In this document: piece by piece, positions 8,005-16,136 of the stretch
How the letters are laid out: every line of letters starts with the position of its first letter
Numbering within the stretch: position 1 is the first letter of the stretch
From: Gaiellasilicea sp963705515
GTDB lineage: Bacteria > Actinomycetota > Thermoleophilia > Gaiellales > Gaiellaceae
DNA: 64,000 bases
Assembly (NCBI GenBank): GCA_963705515.1
Contig: CAVPJV010000003.1
Coordinates: 43,415-107,414, forward strand
Direction of reading: 5' to 3'
Made by a program: the position numbers and the translations under genes
The notes under the pieces: generated by a model
The model's database searches: none
Seen by the model: the letters and a program-made list of their open reading frames with translations, nothing else
What the model was told of the DNA's origin: nothing

Positions 8005-10194
8005 ATGTCCCGACCAGGTCCCACATCCCGGTCCCGTGCCATCGGCACGTACGCGGCCGTCGCCTGTCTGCTCCTTGCGACGGGGGTCGCCTCGGCAGCC
8101 GGGCCCGCGAAGCCGATCACGTTCAACCCCGGCGCCGCCGGAGCGGGCGATCCGTACTTCCCGCTCGACGGCAACGGCGGCTACGACACGGAGCACTACC
8201 TGCTCGACCTGCGGTACGACCCGGCGACGGACGTCATCGCCGGCTCCGCCACGATCCGGGCTCGCGCGACCCAGAATCTGTCGCGCTTCAACCTCGACCT
8301 CGAAGGCCTGACCGTTCACTCGGTAGAGGTGAACGACCGCCAAGCGACGTGGAGCCGCGACGGCGGCGAGCTTGTGATCACGCCGCGCAACGGCGGCATC
8401 CGCGACCGCGAGCGGTTCACGACGAAGATCGTCTACAGCGGCGTGCCCGCTCCGATCGTGGACGCATTCGGCGTCAGCGGCTTCCTCCATACGGACGACG
8501 GCGCCATGATCATCGGCGAGCCTCACGTCGCCGACACCTGGTATCCCGTCAACGACCATCCGAGTGACAAGGCGTCGTACACGTTCCACATCACGGTGCC
8601 CGAGGGCCGCGAGGCGGTCGCCAACGGCGTCCTCGAGGACAAGCACACGAGCGGCGGGTGGACGACGTGGACCTGGGATGCTCGCGAGCCGATGGCGTCC
8701 TATCTGACGACCGCGTCGGTCGGCGAGTTCGAGCTGCGGGAGTACCGGCACCACGGCACCTACTTCCTGGACGCGGTCGACCCCGACCTCTACGGGCCGA
8801 CGGGGAAGCCGCGCACGGGATCGCAGTTCGCGATCTCGCAGGTCGGCGAACCTGCCTTCAAGCGGCTGACCCGCACGATCGCGGTTCCGGCCGGAGGCGC
8901 GTCGATCTCGTTCTGGATCGCGCGCGACACGGAGGCGGCGTGGGACCACGTCTTCGTCGAGGCGCACACCGTCGGCCTGGACAACTGGACGACGCTGCGC
9001 GACCTGAACGGGCACACGAGCACCGACACGGGAGCTTCGTGTCCGTCGTGGCACGCGCTGCATCCGTTCCTCGAGCACTACCAGACCGACAACGGCGACG
9101 GCACCTGCTCTCCGACCGGAAGCAGCGGTCAGTGGTGGGCGGCGAGCGGCGCGAGCCAGGGCTACGAGCAGTGGAGGGTCGACCTCGGCGCCTATGCGGC
9201 CAAGAGCGTCGAGGTGTCGATCAGCTACGCGAGCGACGAAGCCGTCCAGTTCTCCGGCGCGTTCGTCGACGACATCGTCGTCTCGACAGGGGCGGGGACC
9301 ACATCGTTCGAGGCGGACGGCAACACGTTCGACGGCTGGACCGTCCCCGGAGCCCCGCCCGGCAGCCCACCCAATCCGAACGACTGGATCGCCGGGACGA
9401 CCGCGGACACGCCGCCCCCACTCGGTCCGACGATCGACGCCTCGCTCGCGCGGCAGGATGAGATCCTCGACTTCGAGGAGGACGTCTTCGGGACCTACCC
9501 GTTCCGAGCCGCCGGCGGCATCGTCGACGACGCGGCGGCGATCAACTTCGCGCTCGAGAATCAGACGCGGCCCATCTACGCGAAGGCGTTCTTCACCGAT
9601 CCGGTGCAGGGGGACAGCGTGATCGTGCACGAGCTCGCCCATCAGTGGTACGGCGACAGCCTCGCCGTCGCGCGCTGGCAGCACATCTGGCTCAACGAGG
9701 GGTTCGCGACGTACGCGGAGTGGCTCTGGAGCGAGCGTGAAGGGCTCGGTACGGCCCAGGAGGCCTTCGACTTCTTCTACGGCGTGATCCCACCCGACGA
9801 CGAGTTCTGGTCGCTGGTCATCGGCGATCCGGGGCCGGAGCATCTGTTCGACTTCCCGGTCTACGCCCGCGGGGCGATGACTCTGCACCAGCTGCGGCTC
9901 GCGGTCGGCGACAGGGACTTCTTCCAGATCCTCCGCCGCTGGGCCCAGAGCCGCCGCGGCGAGAACGTCACGACCGACGAGTTCATCGAGCTGGCCGAGA
10001 AGATCTCGCGCCAGCATCTCGACGACCTCTTCGAGACGTGGCTCTTCACCCCGGGCAAGCCCGAGGTGGCGACCGCAACCGCGACCGCGAGCCCAACCGC
10101 GACTGCGACAACCGCCGCAGCGGCGGCCGGGGGACCGGCGGACAGGACGGCGTGGCTGGAGGCCGTCCTGCGTCGCGCCGACGCGCGACGCTAG
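8005..10194 (+). CDS. Secreted M1-family metallopeptidase with an inserted lectin/immune-inhibitor-A-like domain
   Basis: 729 residues from ATG at 8005, preceded by GGAAAGGGG. A signal peptide (AVACLLLATGVASAAG) predicts export. An aminopeptidase N-like beta domain (about 50-265) comes first, then an unusual insert (about 270-470) that reads like a beta-sandwich of the immune-inhibitor-A/MAM type (VPAGGASISFWIARDTEA, WDHVFVEAHTV, WWAASGASQGYEQWRVDL). The zinc site follows: H542-E-x-x-H546 (HELAHQWYGD) with E565 in NEGFATYAEW, the 18-residue spacing of M1 peptidases. The C-terminus is an Ala/Thr-rich low-complexity tail. It probably trims extracellular peptides; the insert may bind substrate or surface. 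Confidence 0.9.
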   Translation: MSRPGPTSRSRAIGTYAAVACLLLATGVASAAGPAKPITFNPGAAGAGDPYFPLDGNGGYDTEHYLLDLRYDPATDVIAGSATIRARATQNLSRFNLDLEGLTVHSVEVNDRQATWSRDGGELVITPRNGGIRDRERFTTKIVYSGVPAPIVDAFGVSGFLHTDDGAMIIGEPHVADTWYPVNDHPSDKASYTFHITVPEGREAVANGVLEDKHTSGGWTTWTWDAREPMASYLTTASVGEFELREYRHHGTYFLDAVDPDLYGPTGKPRTGSQFAISQVGEPAFKRLTRTIAVPAGGASISFWIARDTEAAWDHVFVEAHTVGLDNWTTLRDLNGHTSTDTGASCPSWHALHPFLEHYQTDNGDGTCSPTGSSGQWWAASGASQGYEQWRVDLGAYAAKSVEVSISYASDEAVQFSGAFVDDIVVSTGAGTTSFEADGNTFDGWTVPGAPPGSPPNPNDWIAGTTADTPPPLGPTIDASLARQDEILDFEEDVFGTYPFRAAGGIVDDAAAINFALENQTRPIYAKAFFTDPVQGDSVIVHELAHQWYGDSLAVARWQHIWLNEGFATYAEWLWSEREGLGTAQEAFDFFYGVIPPDDEFWSLVIGDPGPEHLFDFPVYARGAMTLHQLRLAVGDRDFFQILRRWAQSRRGENVTTDEFIELAEKISRQHLDDLFETWLFTPGKPEVATATATASPTATATTAAAAAGGPADRTAWLEAVLRRADARR

Positions 10195-10386
10195 GCAGCC
10201 GTGAGAGCCGATCCCACGCCACGGCCAGCCATGGAGCCCGACCCTCGTCGTGTTCTCGACGATGTACTCGACGACGATCTCGAGCTGCGCGTCGCCCTCG
10301 ACCACGCGGGAGTCCTGCTCGACGCCGCGGCAGACGACGTGGTACCAGGCGGGGCTCGGCAGCTGGCTGCGCGGGATCCTCGGCAC
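10195..10386 (-). pseudogene. Internally deleted REP-associated (IS200-like) tyrosine transposase remnant
   Basis: A minus-strand frame from GTG at 10386 reads PRIPRSQLPSPAWYHVVCRGV, the typical beginning of Y1/RAYT transposases (PRxPRxxLPxxxYHVxxRG). After only about eight residues it jumps to VVEYIVENTTRVGL-HGWPWRG, which matches the typical C-terminal part (YVLENPVRAGL-DWPWSG). The HUH motif and catalytic Tyr region are missing, so this is an inactive deletion product. Third positions are still strongly G/C. REP-like copy B lies about 50 bp upstream. Identification is from motif memory only. Confidence 0.65.
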
Positions 10387-10434
10387 GGAGTCCGACGCTA
10401 CCGCGCAGTCTGCTCCCGCGAAACCGCCGTGAAG

Positions 10435-10469
10435 GGACAACTTCCAGGGACAGTCCCTGGGACACGTCC
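10435..10469. repeat. REP-like palindromic element, copy B
   Basis: The core CCAGGGAC-A-GTCCCTGG is at 10444-10460. The right arm GACACGTCC differs from copy D by one base; the left arm is degenerate. It sits between the transposase remnant and the kynureninase-like gene, about 30 bp upstream of the latter's start. Confidence 0.8.
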
Positions 10470-10501
10470 TTCGCAGACGCCGGTCGTGCAGACTGGCGCT
10501 G

Positions 10502-11656
10502 ATGCGCGCGCTCCTCGACTACCGCTCCGAGTTCCCGATCCTCGAGGAGACGACGTATCTGATCAGCCACTCGCTCGGAGCGATGCCGCGACGGGCCGAG
10601 GACGGGCTGGCGGAATACGCACGCACCTGGCGCGAGCGCGGGATCCGAGCATGGGGCGAGGGCTGGTGGGAGCTGCCGCTGACGGTCGGCGACCAGATCG
10701 GCCGGATCGTCGGTGCGCCTGCAGGCACGACCGTGATGCATCAGAACGTGGCGATCTCCGAGGCCGTCGTCCTCTCCTGCTTCCGGCCGACGCCTGAGCG
10801 GAACCGAGTCGTCTACGAGCGCGGCAACTTCCCGTCGGTGCGCTACCTCTACCAGGCGCAGCCGGAGCTGGAGGTCGTGGTCTGTGAGGACGACGGAGAG
10901 ATCGTCGATGCGATCGACGAGCGAACGCTGCTCGTCCCGATCAGCCACGTCATCTTCAAGTCGGGGGAGATCCAGGACGTCGCACGGATCGTCGAGCGTG
11001 CCCACGAGGCGGGCGCGCAGGTCATCCTCGACGCCTACCAGTCCGCCGGCATCGTCCCGCTCGACCTGACGGCCCTGAACGTCGACTTCGCCGTCGGCGG
11101 CTCGGTCAAGTGGCTCTGCGGCGGGCCCGGCAATGGCTGGCTCTACGTTCGCCCCGATCTCGCCGAGCTGCTCGAGCCGAGCTACACGGGCTGGCAGGCC
11201 CACGTGTCGCCATTCGCGTTCGAGGAGGAGATGCGCTACGCGGCCGGCGCGGCGCGCTTTCTCACCGGCACCCCGAACGTCCCCGCGCTCTACGCGGCCA
11301 CCGCCGGCTACGACCTGATCGAGGAGATCGGCGTCGAGCGGATCCGCGCGAATTCGCTCCGGCAGACCGACCTGCTGATCGCCCTCGCCGACGCGGCCGG
11401 CTTCGGTGTCGCGAGCCCCCGCGAACCCGAGCGGCGCGGCGGCACCGTCACCGTCCACGTCGACGAGTTCCCGGCCGTGCACAAGGAGCTCTCCGAGCGT
11501 CAGATCCTCTGCGACTTCCGCCCAGCTGCCGGCATCCGGATCGGGCCGCACTACTACACCTCGGACGACGAGCTCCGCCACGTGATCGCGCAGATCGGCG
11601 AGATCGTCGAGACGGGTGCGTTCGAGCGTCATCTCGGCGCCGTCGCACGGCATTAA
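10502..11656 (+). CDS. Kynureninase-like PLP-dependent enzyme (aminotransferase class V fold)
   Basis: 384 residues from ATG at 10502. The pattern resembles kynureninases: TYLISHSLGAMPR at the N-terminus, SHVIFKSGEIQDV, VILDAYQSAGIVPLDL (Asp and Gln contacting PLP), and the Schiff-base lysine in GGSVKWLCGGPGNGWLYVRP. LTGTPNVPALYAA and GIRIGPHYYTSDDELRHVI follow. Kynureninase (EC 3.7.1.3) cleaves kynurenine to anthranilate and alanine. No other tryptophan-catabolism gene is adjacent, so related cysteine desulfurase-like functions remain possible. Confidence 0.75.
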   Translation: MRALLDYRSEFPILEETTYLISHSLGAMPRRAEDGLAEYARTWRERGIRAWGEGWWELPLTVGDQIGRIVGAPAGTTVMHQNVAISEAVVLSCFRPTPERNRVVYERGNFPSVRYLYQAQPELEVVVCEDDGEIVDAIDERTLLVPISHVIFKSGEIQDVARIVERAHEAGAQVILDAYQSAGIVPLDLTALNVDFAVGGSVKWLCGGPGNGWLYVRPDLAELLEPSYTGWQAHVSPFAFEEEMRYAAGAARFLTGTPNVPALYAATAGYDLIEEIGVERIRANSLRQTDLLIALADAAGFGVASPREPERRGGTVTVHVDEFPAVHKELSERQILCDFRPAAGIRIGPHYYTSDDELRHVIAQIGEIVETGAFERHLGAVARH

Positions 11657-11665
11657 GGTCCGCCT

Positions 11666-13333
11666 ATGACGACAGCGCTGCCGTCGAGCCTCGAGATCGC
11701 GCAAGCCGCGACCCTCCGGCCGATCGAGGAGATCGCCGCGGGCGCCGGCCTGCTCCCCGATGAGGTCGAGCCGTACGGGCGCACGAAGGCGAAGGTCGAC
11801 CTCGGGGTCCTGGAGCGCCTGAAGGACGTCGACGATGGGAAGCTGATCTGCGTCACCGCGATCACGCCGACGAAGGCCGGCGAGGGGAAGACGGTGACGG
11901 CAGTGTCGCTCGCCCAGGGGTTCGGGCACGTCGGCCGCCGGGCGGTGCTCTGCCTGCGGGAGGCGTCGCTCGGGCCGGTCTTCGGCATCAAGGGTGGCGC
12001 CGCCGGCGGCGGGTACGCCCAGGTCGTGCCGATGGAGGATCTCAACCTCCACTTCACCGGCGACATCCATGCGATCGGCGCCGCCAACAACCTGCTGGCC
12101 GCGATGATCGAGGCGCAGCTGCTGCACGGTAACCCGCTGGGTATCGATCCCCTCACGGTCGGCTGGCGCCGCTGCGTCGACGTCAATGACCGCGCCCTGC
12201 GCACGACTGTGGTGGGGCTCGGCGGACGCGCCAACGGCTACCCGCGCGAGACGGGCTTCGACATCACGGCCGCCTCCGAGGTGATGGCGATCGTCGCCGT
12301 CGCCCGCGACCTCCACGATCTGCGGGCACGGCTCGGAGCGATCACGGTGGGGTATACCTACGAGGGCGAACCCGTCCTCGCCGAGCAGCTGCGGGCGGCC
12401 GGCGCGATGTGCGTCTTGCTCAAGGACGCGATCAAGCCGAACCTCGTCCAGACGCTCGAAGGCCAGCCGGCGCTCGTCCACTGCGGCCCCTTTGCGAACA
12501 TCGCGCACGGCAACAACTCGCTCGTCGCCGACCGGGTGGCCCTCAAGCTCGGCGACTACGTCGTCACGGAGTCGGGGTTCGGCTCGGACATGGGGATGGA
12601 GAAGTTCCTCAACATCGTCTGCCGTGTCGGCGACGTGCGGCCGAACGCTGTGGTGCTCGTCGCGACCGCCAAGGCGCTCAAGCACCACGGCGGGGATCCC
12701 GAGGGCGGGCTCGACGCGATCGAGCGCGGCTCGGCGAACCTCGAGCGCCACCTGAGGAACATCGAGGGCTTCGGCCTCAAGGCCGTCGTTGCCCTCAACC
12801 GCTTCCCCGGCGACACGGCCGAGGAGCTCGCACTCGTCCGTCGGCTGGCGCTCGAGTACGGCGCCCACGCCGCGGAGCCGAACGAGGCGTTCGAGCGCGG
12901 GGGTGAAGGTGCCGCGGCGCTGGCGGAGGCGGTGGCCGACGCCGCCGAGCAGCCGAACGCGTTCCGCTTCACGTACGCGCTGGACGAGCCGATCGATGCC
13001 AAGATCGAGGCCCTCGTTCGTCAGGTCTACCGCGCCGACGGAGCCGTCTTCCTGCAGACGGCCAAGGACAAGCTGGCCCGCTACACGCGCGACGGGCTCG
13101 GCCGGCTCCCGATCTGCATGGCGAAGACACACCTCTCGATCTCGCACGACCCCGAGCTCAGAAACGCCCCGACCGGATTCGAGGTGACCGTGCGCGACAT
13201 CCGCGCGTACACGGGGGCGGGCTGGCTCGTCGCGCTCTGCGGGACGATGCAGACGATGCCCGGGCTCGGCGCCTCGCCCGCCGCCTTCAACGTCGACATC
13301 GACGACGACGGGCGCACCGTTGGGCTCTTCTAG
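11666..13333 (+). CDS. fhs: Formate-tetrahydrofolate ligase
   Basis: 555 residues, the normal length. It makes 10-formyltetrahydrofolate from formate, ATP and THF (EC 6.3.4.3). The P-loop TPTKAGEGKTVTAVSL is near residue 70. Family segments GPVFGIKGGAAGGGYAQVVP, LHFTGDIHAIGAANNLLAA, HCGPFANIAHGNNS, ESGFGSDMGMEKFLNI and TGAGWLVALCGTMQTMPGLG are all intact. It lies 9 bp after the kynureninase-like gene and overlaps the cyclodeaminase-like gene, so the three may form one operon. Formyl-THF would serve purine synthesis and could also feed HypX (60517-62271), the latter being inference. Confidence 0.97.
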   Translation: MTTALPSSLEIAQAATLRPIEEIAAGAGLLPDEVEPYGRTKAKVDLGVLERLKDVDDGKLICVTAITPTKAGEGKTVTAVSLAQGFGHVGRRAVLCLREASLGPVFGIKGGAAGGGYAQVVPMEDLNLHFTGDIHAIGAANNLLAAMIEAQLLHGNPLGIDPLTVGWRRCVDVNDRALRTTVVGLGGRANGYPRETGFDITAASEVMAIVAVARDLHDLRARLGAITVGYTYEGEPVLAEQLRAAGAMCVLLKDAIKPNLVQTLEGQPALVHCGPFANIAHGNNSLVADRVALKLGDYVVTESGFGSDMGMEKFLNIVCRVGDVRPNAVVLVATAKALKHHGGDPEGGLDAIERGSANLERHLRNIEGFGLKAVVALNRFPGDTAEELALVRRLALEYGAHAAEPNEAFERGGEGAAALAEAVADAAEQPNAFRFTYALDEPIDAKIEALVRQVYRADGAVFLQTAKDKLARYTRDGLGRLPICMAKTHLSISHDPELRNAPTGFEVTVRDIRAYTGAGWLVALCGTMQTMPGLGASPAAFNVDIDDDGRTVGLF

Positions 13334-13865
13334 CTTCCTCGACGCGAGCGTCAAGGAGTTTCTCGACGCCGTCCCGGCGCGGACGCCCGCACCTGGGGGC
13401 GGTGCTGTTGCGGCCGTCGCGCTCTCGCTGGCGGCGGGGCTGACCGCAATGGCTGCGCGGTTCGCCGCCGACGACTGGGAGCCGCGCACCGAGATCGTCG
13501 GCCGGGCCGAGGAGCTGCGCGCCCGCGTCGAGCCTCTCGCCGACGCCGACGCCGATGCATACGGCGCGTTCATGGCCGAGCGGACGGACGAGAACATCGA
13601 GCGCATCGTCGCGATCCCGTTCGAGCTGGCCGAGATCGCCGCCGAGGTCGCAGAGCTGGCCGCGGCCGTCGCAGACGGCGGCAATCCCAACGTGAGCGGC
13701 GACGCGGCCGCTGGTGCGGACCTGGCCGCGGCGGTCGCATCGATTGCCGCCCGACTCGTCGAGATCAACGCGCGACCGGGCGACGATCGGATCGCCGACG
13801 CCAGTCGCCATGCCGCACGGGCCGCCACCGTGGCAGGCCGGGCGGCCGTTTCGGACGTGTCCTAG
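13320..13865 (+). CDS. Cyclodeaminase/cyclohydrolase family protein (FTCD C-terminal domain)
   Basis: 181 residues. TTG at 13320 lies inside the 3' end of fhs and gives an N-terminus typical of the family (FLDASVKEFLDAVPARTPAPGGGAV). The helical FTCD_C/FchA-like domain converts formimino- or methenyl-THF (deamination or hydrolysis), which fits the overlap with fhs. NPNVSGDAAAGADLAAA is the conserved second block. The last codons and the TAG stop (13863-13865) lie inside palindromic element copy C, so the insertion appears to have reset the C-terminus. Confidence 0.85.
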   Translation: MGSSSFLDASVKEFLDAVPARTPAPGGGAVAAVALSLAAGLTAMAARFAADDWEPRTEIVGRAEELRARVEPLADADADAYGAFMAERTDENIERIVAIPFELAEIAAEVAELAAAVADGGNPNVSGDAAAGADLAAAVASIAARLVEINARPGDDRIADASRHAARAATVAGRAAVSDVS

Positions 13866-13885
13866 GGACTGTCCGGGACACGTCC
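13853..13885. repeat. REP-like palindromic element, copy C (overlaps a gene end)
   Basis: GGACGTGTCC and GGACACGTCC form the outer arms, with AGGGACTGTCC in the middle. Compared with the perfect copy at 21491 it has a few substitutions and a two-base deletion in the right half. It overlaps the last four codons and supplies the stop of the cyclodeaminase-like gene. Confidence 0.75.
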
Positions 13886-13896
13886 CAGAACGGCAA

Positions 13897-13942
13897 AGAT
13901 CCCCGCGGCGGTGCGCTCGCAAGCGCTCCGCCACGGGGATCT
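13897..13942 (-). terminator. Hairpin terminator downstream of the cold-shock gene
   Basis: AGATCCCC (13897-13904) pairs with GGGGATCT (13935-13942), and the inner GCGGCGG/CCGCC bases extend the stem. On the minus strand the stem is followed by a short TTT. It lies 19 bp past the cold-shock stop and also faces the convergent cyclodeaminase-like gene. Confidence 0.65.
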
Positions 13943-13960
13943 CTGAGCTCGCGACGACGC

Positions 13961-14164
13961 CTAGACGGCGACGACGTTGAAGGCCTCGGGGCCCTTCTGG
14001 CCCTCGCGTGCCTCGAACTCCACCTTCGCGCCCTCGGAGAGGGACTTGAAGCCCTCGCCGCCGATGCCGCTGTGGTGGACGAAGAGGTCCTTGCCTCCGT
14101 CCTCCGGCGCGATGAAGCCGTAGCCCTTCGCGTCGTCGAACCACTTCACGGTTCCTGTTGCCAT
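13961..14164 (-). CDS. Cold-shock domain protein
   Basis: 67 residues, ATG at 14164, with a near-perfect ribosome-binding site GGAGGT at 14173-14178. The OB-fold motifs RNP1 (KGYGFIAP) and RNP2 (DLFVHH) are present, with the TVKWFDDAKGYGF opening of CspA-type RNA chaperones. It binds single-stranded RNA/DNA and probably acts in the cytoplasm on growth or cold adaptation. It is a single gene ended by the hairpin at 13897. Confidence 0.97.
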   Translation of the reverse strand: MATGTVKWFDDAKGYGFIAPEDGGKDLFVHHSGIGGEGFKSLSEGAKVEFEAREGQKGPEAFNVVAV

Positions 14165-14274
14165 ATCTCTACACCTCCTTACCAATGACTCACGAACGGT
14201 AAGAGAGGTGCCGGGGCACCGCAGGTTACGCGCTCTAAAAGAATTGAACGCCGCCAGCGTAGCGGCAATCTCGC

Positions 14275-14364
14275 CTAGCCGGTGGGACCGGTGCTCTTCG
14301 CCATCCAGAGGAGCGGCCCGATCAGGCCGGCAAAGGGAACGAGGATGGCGACTGTTGCGAGCAT
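14275..14364 (-). CDS. Possible 29-residue membrane peptide
   Basis: ATG at 14364 (or GTG at 14373) opens a frame ending at 14275 that reads MLATVAILVPFAGLIGPLL then WMAKSTGPTG. One membrane helix is predicted. The residue pattern resembles tiny PLDc_N-like membrane proteins of Actinomycetota, but no strong ribosome-binding site is seen. Low confidence; the alternative is non-coding intergenic DNA. Confidence 0.35.
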   Translation of the reverse strand: MLATVAILVPFAGLIGPLLWMAKSTGPTG

Positions 14365-14423
14365 GGGAGTCACGAGTTCACGCTACGACGCCGTGTTCCT
14401 GCGTGCGTCGGCCGCAGGAGCGA

Positions 14424-15071
14424 TCAGACGTCGTCCGCGCGGACGAGCTCGAGCAGGCGCGCGGCGTACGCCGGGGCGGTCGGCGCGTCTTCGTGACGGA
14501 AGTAGGCGTGGACGTCGACGCCGGCCGCGAGCAACGGCTTGATCCCCGCTGCGATCTCCGCCAGCTCCAGCTCCGAGTGCGGCGGCTCGCGGAAGCGGAG
14601 ATAGCGAAACGGCGCGTCGGCCTCCCAGTCGTTCACGCGCACCGCCGGCGCGACGTCGACGCCGTCCCAGCTCTCATCCCGAAGGTCGAGCGCGATCCGG
14701 AGGTCGGTCGAGCCGAGCAGGAGCGGGAGCAAGCCGTCGTCGCGCGGGGACTCGACGACCACCCGCACCGGCCCAAGCCGATCGCCGAGGCGCCGCACAC
14801 GCTCGTCGAAGGTCGCGACGTCACGCAGCGCCCGCGGCGGCGCCTTGACCGCGAACGTGAATCCGTCCGGGACCGCCGCTGCCCAGCGCGCGAACTGCTC
14901 CTCGGACGGCAACCGGTAGCCGGTCGAGTTGAGCTCGACCGATGGAAGCCGGGCCGCATACGAGGCGAGGAAGTCCTCGTTCGCCGTCCCGGCCGGGTAG
15001 AAGCCGGGCCGCCAGCTCGGGTAGGACCAGCCCGACGTTCCGACCGACAGACGCTCTACATTGGAGGGCAT
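14424..15071 (-). CDS. DUF72 TIM-barrel protein
   Basis: About 215 residues. Typical DUF72 (YecE-like) marks: VGTSGWSYPSWRPGFYP near the start, SVELNSTGYRLPSEEQFARW, DGFTFAVKAPP, RIALDLRDESW, and RYLRFREPPHSELELAEI with a C-terminal VHAYFRHEDA. The start is uncertain: ATG at 15071 would overlap the ATG of divergent thyX by two bases, while an internal CTG just before SVGTSGW would fit homologues better. The biochemical role of DUF72 proteins is not established. Confidence 0.82.
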   Translation of the reverse strand: MPSNVERLSVGTSGWSYPSWRPGFYPAGTANEDFLASYAARLPSVELNSTGYRLPSEEQFARWAAAVPDGFTFAVKAPPRALRDVATFDERVRRLGDRLGPVRVVVESPRDDGLLPLLLGSTDLRIALDLRDESWDGVDVAPAVRVNDWEADAPFRYLRFREPPHSELELAEIAAGIKPLLAAGVDVHAYFRHEDAPTAPAYAARLLELVRADDV

Positions 15072-15765
15072 GACGGAAGTGTTGCCCGAGACAGTGATCT
15101 CGGTCCTGGACAAGGGCTTTCTCGCGCTCGACGCGGCGCTCGCCTCCGACCTCGCGGTCGTCAACGGCGCCCGGGTCTCCTTCAACCAGGAGTCGGACGA
15201 GATGTCCGACCGGGACGCCGGCCTGATCCGCTTCCTCGTCCGCGAGCGCCACGGCAGCCCCTTCGAGCACGGCTACTTCCGCTTCCTGGTCAAGGCCCCG
15301 ATCTTCGTCGTACGCGAGCACCACCGCCATCGCGCCGGCCACAGCTACAACGAGTGGAGCGGCCGCTACTCGAAGATGGACGCCGAGTTCTACGTGCCGG
15401 AGAACGTCCGCACGCAGGTCGGCAAGCCGGGCAACTACGCCTTCGAGCCCGTCGAGGAGCACGTGCGGGACGAGGCGCGGCGCGAGATCGAGGAGAACGC
15501 GAAGCGCGCCTTCGAGGCCTACGAGCGGATGCTCGAGCAGGGCGTCGCCAAGGAAGTCGCGCGGGCGGTGCTGCCGCTCTCGACCTACACCAAGTACTAC
15601 TGGAGCTGCAATCCGCGCTCGCTGATGCACTTCTGCGGCCTGCGCAACCACGAGAACGCCCAGTACGAGATCCAGCAGTACGCGGCCGCGGCGGAGACCT
15701 TCCTCGAGCGGCTGATGCCGATCACGCACGCGGCGTTCATCGCGAACGACCGCACCGCCCCCTGA
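15070..15765 (+). CDS. thyX: FAD-dependent thymidylate synthase ThyX
   Basis: 231 residues from ATG at 15070. It carries the ThyX signature RHRxxSxNExSxRY as RHRAGHSYNEWSGRY (residues 86-100) and the downstream LPLSTYTKYYWSCNPRSLMHF block. It methylates dUMP to dTMP using methylene-THF as carbon donor and FAD/NADPH as reductant (EC 2.1.1.148), so it does not oxidise THF to DHF. No thyA is seen in the window. The VOC gene follows after 5 bp and may be cotranscribed. Confidence 0.97.
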   Translation: MTEVLPETVISVLDKGFLALDAALASDLAVVNGARVSFNQESDEMSDRDAGLIRFLVRERHGSPFEHGYFRFLVKAPIFVVREHHRHRAGHSYNEWSGRYSKMDAEFYVPENVRTQVGKPGNYAFEPVEEHVRDEARREIEENAKRAFEAYERMLEQGVAKEVARAVLPLSTYTKYYWSCNPRSLMHFCGLRNHENAQYEIQQYAAAAETFLERLMPITHAAFIANDRTAP

Positions 15766-15770
15766 CCCGC

Positions 15771-16136
15771 ATGGAGCGCGTGGTCGGGATCGGCGGCGTC
15801 TTCCTCCGCTCGCCCGACCCCGTGGCGCTGCAGGCCTGGTACGAGACCCAACTCGGGATCCCGATCTCGGAGTGGGGTGGGAACGTCTTCGTCGCCGAAG
15901 CCGGCGACGCCACCGTCTGGTCGATCTTCCCGGGCGAGACCGAGTACTGGCCTGCCGAGCAGCAGACGATGGTCAACTACCGCGTCCGCGACCTCGACGC
16001 GATGCTGGCGCAGCTCCGCGACGCCGGCGTCGAGGTGGACGAACGCGTCGAGGAGCAGGAGTTCGGCCGCTTCGGCTGGGCGGTCGACCCCGACGGCAAC
16101 CGCTTCGAGCTCTGGGAGCCGCTTACGCCGTCGTGA
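15771..16136 (+). CDS. VOC family (glyoxalase-like) protein
   Basis: 121 residues from ATG at 15771. The fold pattern is GIGGVFLRSPDPVALQAWYE at the start and WAVDPDGNRFELWEP at the end, as in small VOC dioxygenase/glyoxalase proteins. A TEYWPAEQQTMVNYRVRDLD segment joins the two babbab halves. Metal-binding residues cannot be assigned safely. It lies 5 bp after thyX and overlaps the end of the convergent anti-sigma gene by 14 bp. Confidence 0.85.
   Translation: MERVVGIGGVFLRSPDPVALQAWYETQLGIPISEWGGNVFVAEAGDATVWSIFPGETEYWPAEQQTMVNYRVRDLDAMLAQLRDAGVEVDERVEEQEFGRFGWAVDPDGNRFELWEPLTPS

Noticed and set aside
7840..10440. An 866-residue open frame on the minus strand
   Set aside because: Antisense to the M1 peptidase. 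Only its first 65 codons or so (the transposase remnant) show protein-like sequence.
10046..13828. A 1260-residue open frame on the minus strand
   Set aside because: It is antisense to the kynureninase, fhs and cyclodeaminase-like genes, all of which have family motifs. Long antisense frames are common in DNA with this GC content.
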